Shown here: in pieces, positions 45,874-58,370 of the stretch
Numbering within the stretch: position 1 is the first letter of the stretch
Layout: each line of letters begins with the position of its first letter
Made by a program: the position numbers and the translations under genes
Source of the DNA: Beta vulgaris subsp. vulgaris
Taxonomy: Eukaryota; Streptophyta; Magnoliopsida; Caryophyllales; Amaranthaceae
Reading direction: 5' to 3'
NCBI RefSeq assembly: GCF_026745355.1
Contig: NC_079202.1
Coordinates: 26,831,072 to 26,895,071 of the forward strand
DNA length: 64,000 nucleotides
Notes under the pieces: generated by a model
What the model saw: only the letters and a program-made list of their open reading frames with translations
What the model was told of the DNA's origin: nothing
Databases searched by the model: none

Positions 45874-47268
45874 TACTAGTAGAATAAATGCTATTTGCTG
45901 CGGTCAATAAGTGGCCTATTGCGGCGGTTTTGGCCGCACAGCAATTAAGGGGGCAGCATAGGTAATTAATATATTGCTGCGGTTTCTAGGAAAAACCGGA
46001 GCAAAATTAGTATTTTATATCACAATAATACGGCATATTGCTGCGGTTTTTTGGGAAAACCGCAGCAATATGTTGTATTTAATAATAAAAAAATACGCAT
46101 ATTGCTGCGGTTTCTTCCTAAAACCGCAGCAATAGACGCTGGGCAGATAAAAAAAAATTTTTTTAATAAATTTCTCGAGACGTAAATTTTTTGTGGTTAT
46201 AGTACCATTATTTTAATATGTTACATAACTATAACAATTTGATGTTATCAACATCCAATACAAAAAAGAAACCAACAAATTTAAAAACTGATATGAAAAG
46301 ACTAAGAAACAAATTAAAACTAAAAACATAAGAAATCGGAAAATAAAAAAAAAAACTGAAAAAACTACATCCCATACTGACATTACAGTAACTACAAAAT
46401 TAAAAAACTATAATTAAAAAACCACAAAAAAAAAGCAGAAAAATATATTACATAATAAAAAACTGAAATCGAAAAAAAAAATGAAAAAAAAACCACGTAA
46501 CTGTCAAATATAACAAATGACGGACAAAGAGGAGTCTAAAAAACCGACGGTCTCCGGTACAAATGACGGTGAACGACGACCGACTATGGGTTAGTTGCTG
46601 GGAAGAAGACGATACCGAGGACCGAGATTATTTGTTGCGAAGAAGACGACCGACGATCGAAGTTAGTTGTTGCGAAGAAGACGACCGAGATCTGGATTAG
46701 TTTTAGCGAAGAAGACGACCGAGATCTGGATTAGTTGTGCGAATGACGAAGTTGGTGGGAGGTGAGGGTTTGACAGCGAGCGAACGACGTGGTAGAAGTG
46801 TTTGAACTGCTTTGGAGATGAGAGATGAGGGGTGAGAGGTGAGAGGTGAGAGATGAGAGGTGAGAGGTGAGAGATCAGATGAGAGAGGAAGGTTTGGAAA
46901 AACGGCTGAGGAGTGAGATGGGTGAAGGAACCCTAAATGCCCCTTTGGCAGACACGTTTTATTAAATTCTTAAGTCTATTGCTGCGGTTTTCTTAGGAAC
47001 CGCAGCAATAGATTAAAATATGATTTTTTAAATATTATTTTATTATATTGCTGCGGTTTTTGTGTAAAACCGCATCAATATGTTTGGTCAAATAGTCAAC
47101 TTTCTTTCAAAAAATTTCCTGTTCACACCATATTGCTGCGGTTTTAGGCCGAAACCGCAGCAATATCTTTATTTTATATTTTATTTTTTCTTTTTACGCG
47201 ATATATTGCTGCGTATGGGTAAAACCGCAGCAATACCACCGCAGCAATAAGCAATTATTCTACTAGTG
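45874..47268. mobile_element. Small CACTA-type non-autonomous element
   Basis: The right end is the reverse complement of CACTAGTAGAATAATTGCTT. The left end is TACTAGTAGAATAAATGCT, with the first C mutated. The flanking 3-bp duplication is TTA (45871-45873, 47269-47271). Subterminal repeats TATTGCTGCGGTTT and AAACCGCAGCAATA recur at both ends in both orientations. No coding region. The interior has GA-rich repeats. Confidence 0.88.
46590..46880. repeat. GA-rich repeats inside the small CACTA element
   Basis: About four copies of a unit containing GCGAAGAAGACGACCGA and GATCTGGATTAGTT (46590-46745), then a GAGAGGT-type short repeat (about 46817-46880). Confidence 0.7.
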
Positions 47269-47509
47269 TTATATTATGTTTCCTTTGAAACAATAAATTT
47301 TCCGTTTTCAATAATAATACATTTCTTTTCATTCTTTTATTATTGGATGTGACGTCTTATTTGTGATGTTTATATTGCAAGTCAATAGAGACTTAATATT
47401 TATTCACAACAAAAACGTGTTTTATGAATGTGAAAATGTGTAATGGTTAAGTGAATAAACGATTATGTGTATGCCACTGAGATAGTCGTTGTGTTATTTT
47501 CAGCGCAGA

Positions 47510-48516
47510 ATGGTTCGATCGGGAGGTATGAGCCCCTCCTAAATGTCGAGCAATCGATATGTGACCTAGTGTAAATTACAAGCTAACCTAGCCCAAGTCA
47601 TAACTGGGATGGGAACTTGTCTGAGAAGGTTTCCCATAGGAACCCACCAGTACTGAATGGGAAAGGGGGGCCTAAGAATTGGATAATTGGGTTGGGGTCT
47701 TTGATAAGCTTTTCTTCACCATCACCTGCCCAGATGACAAGATTGTGCCCTTAGTTAGCTATTACCTACAGGAAGATGCCCACTTTTGGTGGACTAGAGC
47801 TAAGGACAACCTCTTGAAACAACCTGGCTTTGGGTAGGAAGCTTTTAAGACAGCCTTAAGGGAGCAATATTAACCACCATACCTCAAAAAGCAGAGAGCC
47901 CAGGAGTTTATGTTACTAGAACAAGGGAGCATGTCTGTTGAGGAATATTACCGCAAATTCATCGAGTTGATGAGATTTTCTCCTGAAATTGCCCCTACTG
48001 AGGAAGCTAAGGCCTCACATTTTGAATTAGGGCTCACCCTTGACCTGCAAGGAAGACTGGGGGAGATACCTTCACCTCATTAGACCATATTTTTGGCAAA
48101 GCTGCTCATTTATATGCCATAAGAACACGAGAGGAATGGGATAACAAGGTGAGAAACGAAAGGATAATCCAAACCTCGAGGTTCAAAATTTTGAAAAGAA
48201 ACACCATGGGAACCGGAACCACCAAAACTCCCAAAGAAACAGTCACCACAATAACAATAACCGTAACAATAACACCAACAACCGCAGACCCGAGCGTGTG
48301 TACAGGTTTAAGAAGTGCCGAAACAACCATACTGGGAAAGATTGCGAGGGTATTAAGGTGGAGTGTCGTGAATGTGGAAAATTGGGGCATATGGCATATG
48401 AGTGCTACTCAAAGAATAAAGCTAACCCCAATGGTCAAAAGAAAGGGAACTACGAAGACAAGCCTAGGAATGGGAATGGTGGAAATGCGATCAATAAAAT
48501 TTCCATCTACCTGTGA
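47510..48516 (+). pseudogene. gag of element 2
   Basis: The ATG at 47510 (MVRSGG) aligns with the element 1 gag start. Frames are broken by indels, a TGG to TAG change at 47835 and a TAC to TAA change nearby. The segment LEQGSMSVEEYYRKFIELM is preserved. The zinc-knuckle region (48298-48413) still reads YRFKKCRNNHTGKDC, with the first Cys replaced, and CRECGKLGHMAYEC, intact. Confidence 0.8.
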
Positions 48517-48698
48517 TCTAGGCATAGGTATCAATCCATTCTAAAATTCTTCTCATTACCCTTTGTGGGAAAACAATTACACAAACAAAGGATTTTTGTA
48601 CAGTACAAAATAACATAAAAACATACAATTTGTCACGGAACTCCAATTACTCCAAACCACCAACCAATACCAATAATTAGACACCAAATGGGAACCAT

Positions 48699-49616
48699 AT
48701 GACCAACAACAATGATAATAAGGGCAAAGGGAAGTTGTATATGATGACGGCTAGCGAAGAGGAAGCTCGTAGGGATGTTGTCACGGGTACTTTTTCTATC
48801 AACTTTATTCCTATTAAAGTATTATTTGATTATGGAGCATCGTTTTCTTTTATTGCCCCTACAACTATTAGAAATCTAGCACTGGTTGAGTCCGAATCAA
48901 TTTCTATGCCTAAAGTTATTCCATCTAGGGATACTTTTAATTGCTCTAAGACATTTCCTAAGGCTAAGATAGATTGTGATGCACAGAAGGTAGAACTGAG
49001 GGATCCTTTGGGAAAAGGGTGTCATATAGGAGAATACCTTGAGAACCTGGAATTAAAGTAATCAATGCTTTGCAATTTAAGGTCTATCTAGATAAAGGAT
49101 GGCCTTTATTTATGTGTTCTGTGAGAAGGGTTGAGGATGATCCATTGAGACCTGAGGATGTGCCTTAATCAGAGAGTTCCAGGATGTTTTTCCTGAAGAA
49201 ATACTTGGTATGCCTCCAAGGAGAGATGTAGAGTTCGTTGTTGACCTAGAACCTAGAACTAAACCTATCACCAAATCCCCATCCCAAATGGCTACAATAG
49301 AATTGAACGAGTTGAATAACCAATTGGAAGAACTACTCAAGAAAGGGTATATTAGACCTATTATGTCACCATGGGGAGCCCCTGTCTTATTTGTGAAGAA
49401 GAAGGATGATAGTTTGAGGTTGTGTATAGATTATCGTAAGTTGAACAATGTCACTGTGAAAAAAATATCCATTACCTAGGATATATGACTTCTTTGACCA
49501 ATTTCAGGGGGCAGGGATGTTCTCCAAAATAGACTTAAGGTTAGGTTACCATCAATTGAGGATTGTTGATCAATATATACCTAAAACTGCCTTCATGACT
49601 AGATATGGACACTATG
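48699..49616 (+). pseudogene. Protease and N-terminal RT of element 2
   Basis: The protease begins in YMMTASEEEARRDVVTGTF and has LFDYGASFSF, so the catalytic Ser of DSG is replaced by Tyr. The segment corresponding to the end of protease in element 1 (about 30780-30880) is deleted. RT continues with [20 protein letters not shown] and [14 protein letters not shown], then frameshifts, and is cut at 49616 within the codons for GHYEF by the solo LTR. Confidence 0.85.
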
Positions 49617-52176
49617 TGTAACACCACGACAATTCTCTCTTTTCAGAAATAGTTTTATAATATAAAATATAGAGAATTACCAAAGCATTATCGCCCGTGT
49701 GATAACGTATTGGCTTATTCATAATTTTGCAGCGGAAAACATATAACTAAACTTCAACCTAGATAAAAATAAACAAGTAATTAAAAATCAACAATTTAAA
49801 TGAGTCTTATTCAAACTAACTTAATAATGTATATTCCTAATAATGCAGAAAAGTAAAATAAACTAGTTACACATTCTCTCCATTCCAGATTCCTAATAAT
49901 GCACATCTGCGAACCTGTAATGTCAATACTTTACTGAATCTGCTCACCAAAATGGGTCATTACAGGATCAATAAGGCAAAGCCATGATCACACACACAAA
50001 CAAAGCACGTAATCAACAAAGCTGAGTATACATACTAAACATAAGCATTCCTAACATGATACTAATAAATAACATGCAGGGATAAATAATAATATAATAA
50101 AATAATAATTTGCAGATAACTTTAACTGAACTAAACTCTAAACATCTTTTTGTTACTTTACTGGAATAGTTATTGCAACTGAGTTGTCTTATCTACTAAT
50201 GCCTTCACTAAGAAGACGGAATACGGGCGCGACTCTGTATTCCAGAATGACCTGCGATATCGAGGAACTTTTGAAAATAAAAGAGGGATGGTAATCAATC
50301 CATCTCCTACAAAAGCCATGGGCTACCACCGTATACTCCAACTCTCAATGTCCAACTCTAGACATGCACAAGTCTAAAGTCTATAACTATTCTCGTTACA
50401 CTTTACGTTAATTACCCATTATTACTTGTTATGGCACACATACAAGCAACACAGAATTAATAATCAAATATCACAACTGATGAACTTCTTTTATTTTAGG
50501 ATTTAATAAGTGATCACAACTTACAACCCCAGATTAATTTCCTTTAATCTCAAACTTTCTTATTTGTTGAACCTAGCCAACAATCAAACTTACCTTTACA
50601 AAGGCACAATTTATCAACTTATCAAATAAGGCCCACAGTCCTCATAAGATAGTGAAAATAATACTTATAAGGGAATACATGAATAACATGATTCAATCTC
50701 TATAACATATATTAATTCATCATGCGAATTAATAAATAAAATTCCCTTTCACATACTTGCATCAATAATTTCATACAAACATACAATCTATTACTCATAA
50801 TAAATCTCAAATCACATGCTTGCACACATGCATAAAACATGTAACAATCAATAATACCAGAAATCACATATGAACTTAATAAGTCCCTATACATTATACT
50901 AAAATTTTTTCTCCTTAATTCATGATACTAATCACATAGCACACAAGTATGTACATACCTTGTGTAAACTAGTCGGCATACCACTTTTAACTCCTTAAAA
51001 GTCTCCTATAGAATATTCTCCGCCTAGAAATCAATATAAACTAAAATTAATACTCTTTAATAAAATTACAACAACTCTAAAATATTTAAAATCCCCTTGA
51101 AAAATATTCAAAAGTTGATTTTACTATCAAAACTTCCATTACTTTTAATTCCTAACATAGTACTACCATACTAGTAATTAAAACTCTTAAAACTCCATTG
51201 ATAAAATTCTTTCTGAAATTCCAGCAACTTTAAAAATCATAAAACCCTCTTTAAACATATGTAGACATGATTAAAATCATAATCTAAATCAATCTCATAG
51301 TATATAACATACTACTATGGTTTTCTAGTAATTAAAACCCCCAAAATCCACGCTTTAATGATTAAAACATCAATCTAACCATAATAAATAAATCTGAATT
51401 TGTATTCTTATAATATATAATATATATGAATCAAGATTATTTATTAAAATAGTAAATTAAAACCAATAATCATGATGAACATTAAAAGAAAACATAAAAA
51501 CATAGTCTTTAATATAATCTTGAGGAAGAAGAAAAGAAATTAACCAAAGAAACAAAGAACCAAGGAAGAGGATGCAAGGCACCGAAAAATTGCCACGCAG
51601 CAGCAGCAGCAGGGACGCACGAGTTGAGAGTTCAAAGGTTTTGTGACGTTTCTTATTGAAGAAGGAGAAAACTTGGAAGAAGAAGAAATCGAAAAAACGT
51701 GAGAAGGGACAGAGAAAAGAATGCTGGCTGCGAGCTTTGGTGAAGAGGAGAGAGAAAATATTCTTTGTGTGGGGTAAATTAATTGGGTATTGAGGTATTT
51801 ATAAGGAGGCTTCCTTTTGGGCTTAGGAAAAAGAGATTGGGTTTACTTAAAATTGATGATGAAATAGGATAAACAAATTAGAACTTTTATCATCAACATG
51901 ACTCCCTTTTTCTTATTCATTTAGGATTTTGGATTCCTCAAGTCCATTAGACTTCTTTTCTAATTTAAATTAGTATTTAAAACTTTTATCAAAGCATGCT
52001 TAATTAAAATATTTTAAACTTTCTTAAATCCTTAAAATAATTTCATTTTGACTTTTTTAAAATAGTCAACCTTTTTAAATAGTCAAATCATTTTAAAACT
52101 AGATTATGTTTAAATATATATATATATAAATACTAAAATATATTTATACAATCCTTTACAATTATGGGGGATTACA
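49617..52176 (-). mobile_element. Solo LTR inside the RT of element 2
   Basis: Starts TGTAACACCACG and ends GGGGGATTACA, with the perfect 5-bp duplication CTATG (49612-49616, 52177-52181). Removing it rejoins the RT reading of GHYEF. There is no coding region, primer site or polypurine tract. Its right end matches 8515-8895, so it belongs to the minus-strand chromovirus family and shows the full LTR length, 2560 bp. On the minus strand it has TTTTCCGCTGCAAAATT near its 3' end and a donor-like AAG|GTATGT at 50958. Confidence 0.93.
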
Positions 52177-52181
52177 CTATG

Positions 52182-53030
52182 AGTTTATTGTCATGCCTTT
52201 TGGGTTAACCAATGCACCTGTTGTTTTCATGGATCTCATGAATAGGATTTTTCGACCCTTCCTCGATAAATTTGTAGGCGTGTTCGTAGACGATATACTG
52301 TTCTATTCAAGGAGGAACATTAGGGTCACTTGAGGCTTATATTACAGACACTTATGGACAACCAACTGTATGCAAAGTTTTCGAAATGTGAATTTTGGTT
52401 AGAAAGAGTGTCATTTTTGGGTCATTTCGTCTCTAGGTGTGTTAGTAGATCCTGCAAAAATAAAAGATGTGAGTGAATGGCTTACACCAAAGAATGTCAC
52501 AAATATAAGAAGTTTCTTGGGTTTAGCCGGTTATTATAGGAGGTTTGTGAATGACTTTTCAAAAATAGCAAATCCCATGACCAACTTAATAAAGAAATAT
52601 TGTAGGTCTAACTGGAATGAGGACAGTGAGAAAGCCTTTCAAATGCTCAAAGAGAGATTAACTTCAGCACCCGTCCTAACCTTGCCTAACGGGGATGAGG
52701 GATATGATGCCTATAGTGATGCGTCAAAGAATGGGTTATGCAAAATGGGAAAGTCATAGTCTATGCGTCCCGTTAACTGAAACCATATGAAGTTAATTAC
52801 CCAACACATGACCTAAAGTTGGCTGCAATTGTTTTTTCCTTAAAAATCTAGAGATATTACCTTTACGGGGTGACCTGTTGAATCTTCACCGATCACAAAA
52901 GCCTCAAATACATCTTCACCCAAAAAGACCTTAATATGAGATAGCAGGTGGTTAGATCTCATTAAGGACTATGACTTAGACATACAATACCATGAGGGTA
53001 AAGCAAACGTTGTTGCTGATGCATTGAGTC
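52182..53030 (+). pseudogene. C-terminal RT and RNase H of element 2
   Basis: Continues with [20 protein letters not shown] and [10 protein letters not shown] (catalytic DD kept). An internal deletion follows. Then come [19 protein letters not shown] and the RNase H start [11 protein letters not shown], a frameshift, a TGG to TAG change at 52849, and [17 protein letters not shown]. Confidence 0.85.
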
Positions 53031-54600
53031 GCAAATCTAGCCATAGCCTGAACACCCTGTTAGTTGCCGACAAACTTTGTGAGGAATTGTCTAAATTCCA
53101 AATAGAGGTGGTTCATGAAGGGGAAGTAGAAAAGTTGTTGAGTTCCCTAACCATCCATCCTAACTTCCTAGATGAAATAAGAGAGGGTCAGCTTGGGGAT
53201 GTAAAACTTGAGCGAGTCAAAGTAAAATTAAGGAGGGTAAAGCAGAAGGGCTTGAAATCCATGAAGATGGGAGTATATGCTATAAAGGTAGGTGGTGTTT
53301 ATCGCAAAAATGTGAGGAGTTCAAGCAAAAGATAATGAGTGAAGGTCATAACATGAACTATTTCGTCCACCCATGGGGGAATAAGTTATATAAGGACCTC
53401 AAAAAGATGTTTTAGTGGGCTGGGATGAAGAGTGCAATAGCCGAGTTTGTTTCCAAATGGCTGATGTGTCAGAAGGTTAAGAGTGAACACAAGAGACCTC
53501 AAGGAAAAATTCAACCTCTAGATATTCCAACATGGAAGTGAGATTCGATATCCATGGACTTCGTTGTAGCCTTACCTAGGAGCCGAGGAGGCAATAACAC
53601 AATATGGGTAAAGTGGACAGACTAACCAAGACCGTGAGGTTCATACCCATGAAAGACACGTGGGGTATGGAATCCCTAGCCAAAGCATACGTTAAATATG
53701 TCATTATATTGCGTGGAGTACCCATAAGTATAGGATCGGATAGGGATTCGCGATTCCTTTTGAATTTCTAGAAAAAGGTCCATGAAGCATTTGGTAGTGA
53801 GCTATTGATGAGTACAACCTTTCACCCAGCTATAGACTGTCAAATAGAGTGAACCATTAAGGCCTTGAAAGATATGTTAAGATCCCACACCTTAGAATAC
53901 CAAGGATCATGAGAAGACCATTTGGACCTTATAGAATTCTCATACAACAACAATTATCATGTTAGTATTAAAATTGTTCCATTCGAAGCACTGTATGGGA
54001 CAAAGTGTCATATATAGTCCCTTGTGTTGGAACGATATTAGTGAGATTATGGTGTTAGGTCCCGAAATGATTCAAAAGACAGCGGATCAAATGCGAGTCA
54101 TTCAAGAAAAGATTAGGGTTGCACAGGATAGACAAAAGTCTTATGCGGATCAGAAGCGAAGGGAAGAGAATTATGAACTTGGGGAAAAAGTGTTGCTTAA
54201 GGTGTTTCCAAAGAAAGGAGTGATGCAATTTGCGAAAAAGGGGAAGTTAAGCCCTAAGTTCATAGGACCACGTGAGATTTTGGCAAGAGTAGGCAAAGTA
54301 GCTTATCGCCTGGAATTGCCCAACGAGTTAGAAATGGTCCATAACGTGTTTCACGTATCCCAACTCTGAAATACGTAATTGACGAGTCCCATGTCCTAGA
54401 ATCTGAAATCGTCGAGTTAAATGAAACATTGTCCTATGAAGAGAAACCCATCAAGATCCTAGACCACAAGGTGCGTAGTACGAGAAATAAGGACGTCAAA
54501 ATTGTGAAAGTGTTGTGGAGAAATCAAAATACTGAAGAAACCACATGGAAGCAGAACATGCGACGCGTCTGAAGTATCCTGAGATTTTTCAAGAGGTAGG
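53024..54600 (+). pseudogene. Integrase and chromodomain of element 2
   Basis: Homologous to 32400-34025 throughout. Tryptophan codons have become stops at 53413, 53539, 53769 and 53910. The frame 53959-54369 keeps GKLSPKFIGPREILARVGK and NVFHVSQL. The chromodomain region (54430-54590) is recognisable (ILDHKVRSTRNKDVKIVKVL) but ends in a frameshift. Inactive. Confidence 0.85.
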
Positions 54601-54624
54601 TGAGTTACGGGGACGTAACTTTTC

Positions 54625-54640
54625 TTTTAAGGGGGGAAGA
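54625..54640 (+). other. Upstream polypurine-tract copy, element 2
   Basis: TTTTAAGGGGGGAAGA, identical to 34001-34016. The tract abutting the LTR at 54823-54838 is mutated to TTTAAGGGGGAAAGCA. Confidence 0.7.
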
Positions 54641-54838
54641 ATGCGATAGAATTTCGAGCTTCCACCCTAAAGTATGTTAAGTCTATTAAGTCTGTTAATT
54701 ATGTGTATTTATTGCTAATGTGAAGTGCGAAAGTTAGAAAACGCTTGTGAAATATTGGGACTTAGAAGTGCAAAAGATCGTCATTAAGACGGGCTACCTT
54801 AAAGTTTCGGGATGAAACTTCCTTTAAGGGGGAAAGCA

Positions 54839-57436
54839 TGTAATACTCCTTATTTTTTAGAGTTATTCTTTTATAAATAAGAAAATATAAAGAATACAAT
54901 TGAATGTATTTTTAATATTATTTACAAAAAAAATACAGTTTGGGTAAGCCTACAGTTATAACTTAAATATACAACCTACTTTTTATACCTCATTATATTA
55001 TGGTTTGGTTTTATTTTATTTTCGAGATAAATAAAATACGAAATAGGAATATGATTTGGGAACAAACCCTATTAAGACAAGGTTTACCATTCTATAAATA
55101 GGAGAGAAGAATTAAAAAAAAAAAAGAAACCCTAACGCTCTTACTTCCGCCGTTTTCCTCCCTCTTCTCTCAAAATTTTCTCTTTCCTCTTTTCTTCTCC
55201 CTCGTCACTCTTCTCCTCCCCTCCCTTGAGTTTTGTCACCTTCGAGTGTTGTGTGTGTGCGGTGTGTGTGTGTGGCATGTGCAAGGGTCGAGTGTGGTGC
55301 GAAGTCGTGCGGTGCGTCGAGGGCGAGCATCGAAGTCGAGGGATTTGTGCTGCTGTGTGTGCGAACGCTCGAAGTCGAGAATCGTGCTTCTTGTGCGAGG
55401 TGTGGTCGAGGCAAGCTGAGGGTTCGAGGGTTGTGTGGTGTGTGTTGCGCGAGGCTCGCGTTGTGTGACGCGAGTGTTGGACGAGTGCGAGGTGCGACGC
55501 GAGTGCTGGACGAGTGCGAGGTGCGACGCGAGTGCTGGACGAGTGCGAGGTGCGACACGAGTGCTAAGCGTCGGTGTGTTGTCGGTGTGCGCGAAGGGAT
55601 GTGCAAGTGTGTCGAGGCTCGAGCAGCTGTGCGAGGTCGAGCAGCTATGCGTGGTGTTGCGACGCGTGTTGCTGCCTGCCGGAATTCCGTCGCCGATCAT
55701 TGTCGCCAGCAAGTCTGTCGGTATAAAAGAAAATATAATATAAATATCTCTTTTCCTACTTAATTTAATTGTATAATCTAATTTTCTAATTCTAATGTAA
55801 TTTGATCAAGTTGTAATTTAATTAAATTGTAATTTGATTAAGTTATAATTTGATTAAGGTTGTAATTATAAGTAACTTATAAAATAAGTAAAGGAAATCG
55901 GATTTATAATTATAGTTGTAATTCTTATGATAATTTTATTATTTAAATCTGATTTTTTTTGTAGACATGTACATATTGGGTTAAGTTTTGGTTATTATAA
56001 ATAAGTATAATATAAGCCAACTAAAATCAGATTTGTAAACATATTATTAGTTTTTCTCAAAGACGTTAGTTTCAATAAAGTTGTGAAAACGAAGTTAAAC
56101 AACAAGATTGGTTATTTTTATATTTCGAAAGACTAAGTTTTACATAGTTAGTTAAGTTGATTTTTATTTTAATAATATATATCAAGGACTTAGCACTAAA
56201 ATATTTTATTATTCGATTAGGTCCCAATTTCATAAGCGGGGCGTTTAAATAGTCAGCAAAGATTCGACGTTACAAGGTACGTACCCGAATAAGTTCAGTT
56301 GGATATGTTAGTATCATATTAGGTTCTAAATTCTTTCATTGGAACCTAGAATCATGATAGGGAACACTTGTATGATTATGATTGATAAGATTGTTTGGTA
56401 GCATGAAATCGATTGGAAATATGTATGTATTTCCTAGTTGTATGACTTGTGAGTTGGATTGCATTATTATTGGAATGCGTAATTCTATCGTATCACAAGC
56501 ATGAAATGTATTGGGTTGAAATCCTTTGATTTATTATGTAGCAAGGATGTTACAAGAACTAAAGAACTGAGCAATATATCTAAGAAAGAACATTAACTAA
56601 TTACATGTTTAATGTTATGTGAACGGATAACACTAAGAAAGGATATTGGCAATAAGCTTGTAGTCGGAATCGCTACAAGTAATGAACAATGGGGGGAGTG
56701 TGGGACTTGTTCTACACTCCTATGCAGGCCTACTGTGTCGATAGTAGTGTCCTTATAAATTTTGATAACTCAAGTAGGAGGAAGGTTCCATACGATCGTG
56801 GGGGTATTTATACTAAGGTGATGGATGTGGGACGGAACGAACGAAATCGTATTTACACTCCATCTAATAGACCAAGTTGTCTATTAAGGATTAAGTAGCA
56901 TGTATGATTCTAGTAAGATGACGGAGGCCGTTAGTTGCCAACTAAATTACAACGTAATAAATGTAATACTCTTGTAGTATCATGTCTAGGAATGTTTCAT
57001 ATTGTTTTGACTGTGCTTAGTATATTTATTTCACTGTTTTAGTACGTACTCATCATAGCTGATTGTTTGTTATTTGTGTTTGTTTGTTGACCTGTGGTGA
57101 ACCATTGATTATTCAATGGGGAGCAGATTAGGTATGTTAGTGATGATGCATGAGAAAAGACATGCGGGGGATATTCTCTAGTTTGCATACTTTTAAATGT
57201 TTCGGTTGAACTTGTAGAACTATTATAATTTACTTAGTTTGTGGTTTGAATAAAAAGGGATCAATGATGATTCCCGAGTTGTAGTTAACATTTTACTTCT
57301 GCTGTAGTTTAATTTTCACAATAATATTTTAAGTTAATGTTTTCATTTTAATAAGTCTTGCGTTTCACCGCGGCGATAACACTCCCAAAGTCGTTGCGAC
57401 GTAGTTTAGACGTGTATGGATTTTGGGGATGTTACA
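54839..57436 (+). repeat. 3' LTR of element 2
   Basis: Starts TGTAATACTCCTTA and ends GGGGATGTTACA, followed by TATTT. TATA box TATAAATA at about 55093. Candidate donor AAG|GTACGT at 56277. It contains a 29-bp tandem repeat absent from the 5' LTR. Confidence 0.92.
55470..55556 (+). repeat. 29-bp tandem repeat in the 3' LTR
   Basis: Three copies of GCGAGTGYTGGACGAGTGCG plus AGGTGCGAC, starting at 55470, 55499 and 55528. The 5' LTR has a single related copy near 42500. Confidence 0.9.
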
Positions 57437-57441
57437 TATTT

Positions 57442-58076
57442 AGTCCTTAAATAATGCCAATCAAATGATAGTAGATCTTATAAAATGATAAGTGTAGAAT
57501 AATCTTTTTTTCTATTTTGATACAAATCACCTTATTTAGCACAAAAATCTAGGCAATCACATAAATTATGCAAAATCGCACAATCATTATTTATTCCTAA
57601 AAATGTGGCATTCAAAATCCCCGAAAATCTTTTAAAACCGAGGATACTACGTCTTATTTTACAATTTGATAACATCAAATGCCCAAAAATCTTATAAAAC
57701 CGACATTATTCATTAAATAGATAATATTATTTCTTACAAAGTATTAAACCGTATAACTTATTCATTTGTTATATAGATTAAATATATTAAAAAAATCAAA
57801 ATAATGTATCTATTATTCATCAAAATACATTAAAAAGACTAAAAATATATAAAACACTAAATAATGTACTAATAAAAATTCGAAACATATATTAGATAGA
57901 TGAGAAAAAAGATACAATAAGGTAGTCTAAGAACAAATCATCTAAAACTAAGAACAACCAACATAATCTAGCATAACATAACACACGACTAACATTAAGA
58001 TCAACTAAAATTCATTAAAAATACTAACTAAATTATTTTATAGGCTACATTAGTCATAGATTTTGACACACCATCT
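57442..58076. other. AT-rich intergenic stretch
   Basis: No recognisable feature. Flank into which element 2 inserted. Confidence 0.5.
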
Positions 58077-58370
58077 TCAATCATCCCCTTTCTCGACTTC
58101 ATCACGAAAATATTCAACAATATTCTTTGCTTCTTCAGAAGCAAATTCAATTTGGTTGCGAAAATCGATAGTTTGACCAATGTAACTCATGATTATCTTT
58201 TCTGCATCTTCTTCTAATTTGCATAATCTATAACATGCATTCCAAATCTTCTGATCAATTATCGACCAAAACTCTAAAAATCTGAAAGTTGCCTCATTGA
58301 CTTCTTTGACATGCTTGGCATGAGATAATTGCTTAAATTCGAGAGTTTTGAGAGTAATTGATGAAATGAA
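58077..58370 (-). pseudogene. Unrecognised minus-strand coding-like fragment
   Basis: An open frame of about 95 codons without an upstream ATG. It includes SHAKHVKEVNEATFRFLEFW, KIWNACYRLCKLEEDAEKII and EFASEEAKNIVEYF, and stops at 58079-58077. The helical, Glu/Lys-rich composition looks like real protein. It is 3' of the fragment 58950-59350 on the same strand, so both may belong to one decayed gene. Family not recognised. Confidence 0.35.

Larger units (their letters stand above)
41948..57436 (+). mobile_element. Element 2: older Tekay/Del-like chromovirus
   Basis: LTRs of about 2400 and 2598 bp, target duplication TATTT (41943-41947, 57437-57441), and the same gene order as element 1. It is interrupted by a CACTA derivative (45874-47268) and a solo LTR (49617-52176). 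Many stops and frameshifts affect every gene. Its LTR ends, leader, accessory ORF, gag, pol and 3' tail are all homologous to element 1, so it is a diverged member of the same or a sister family. Confidence 0.92.
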
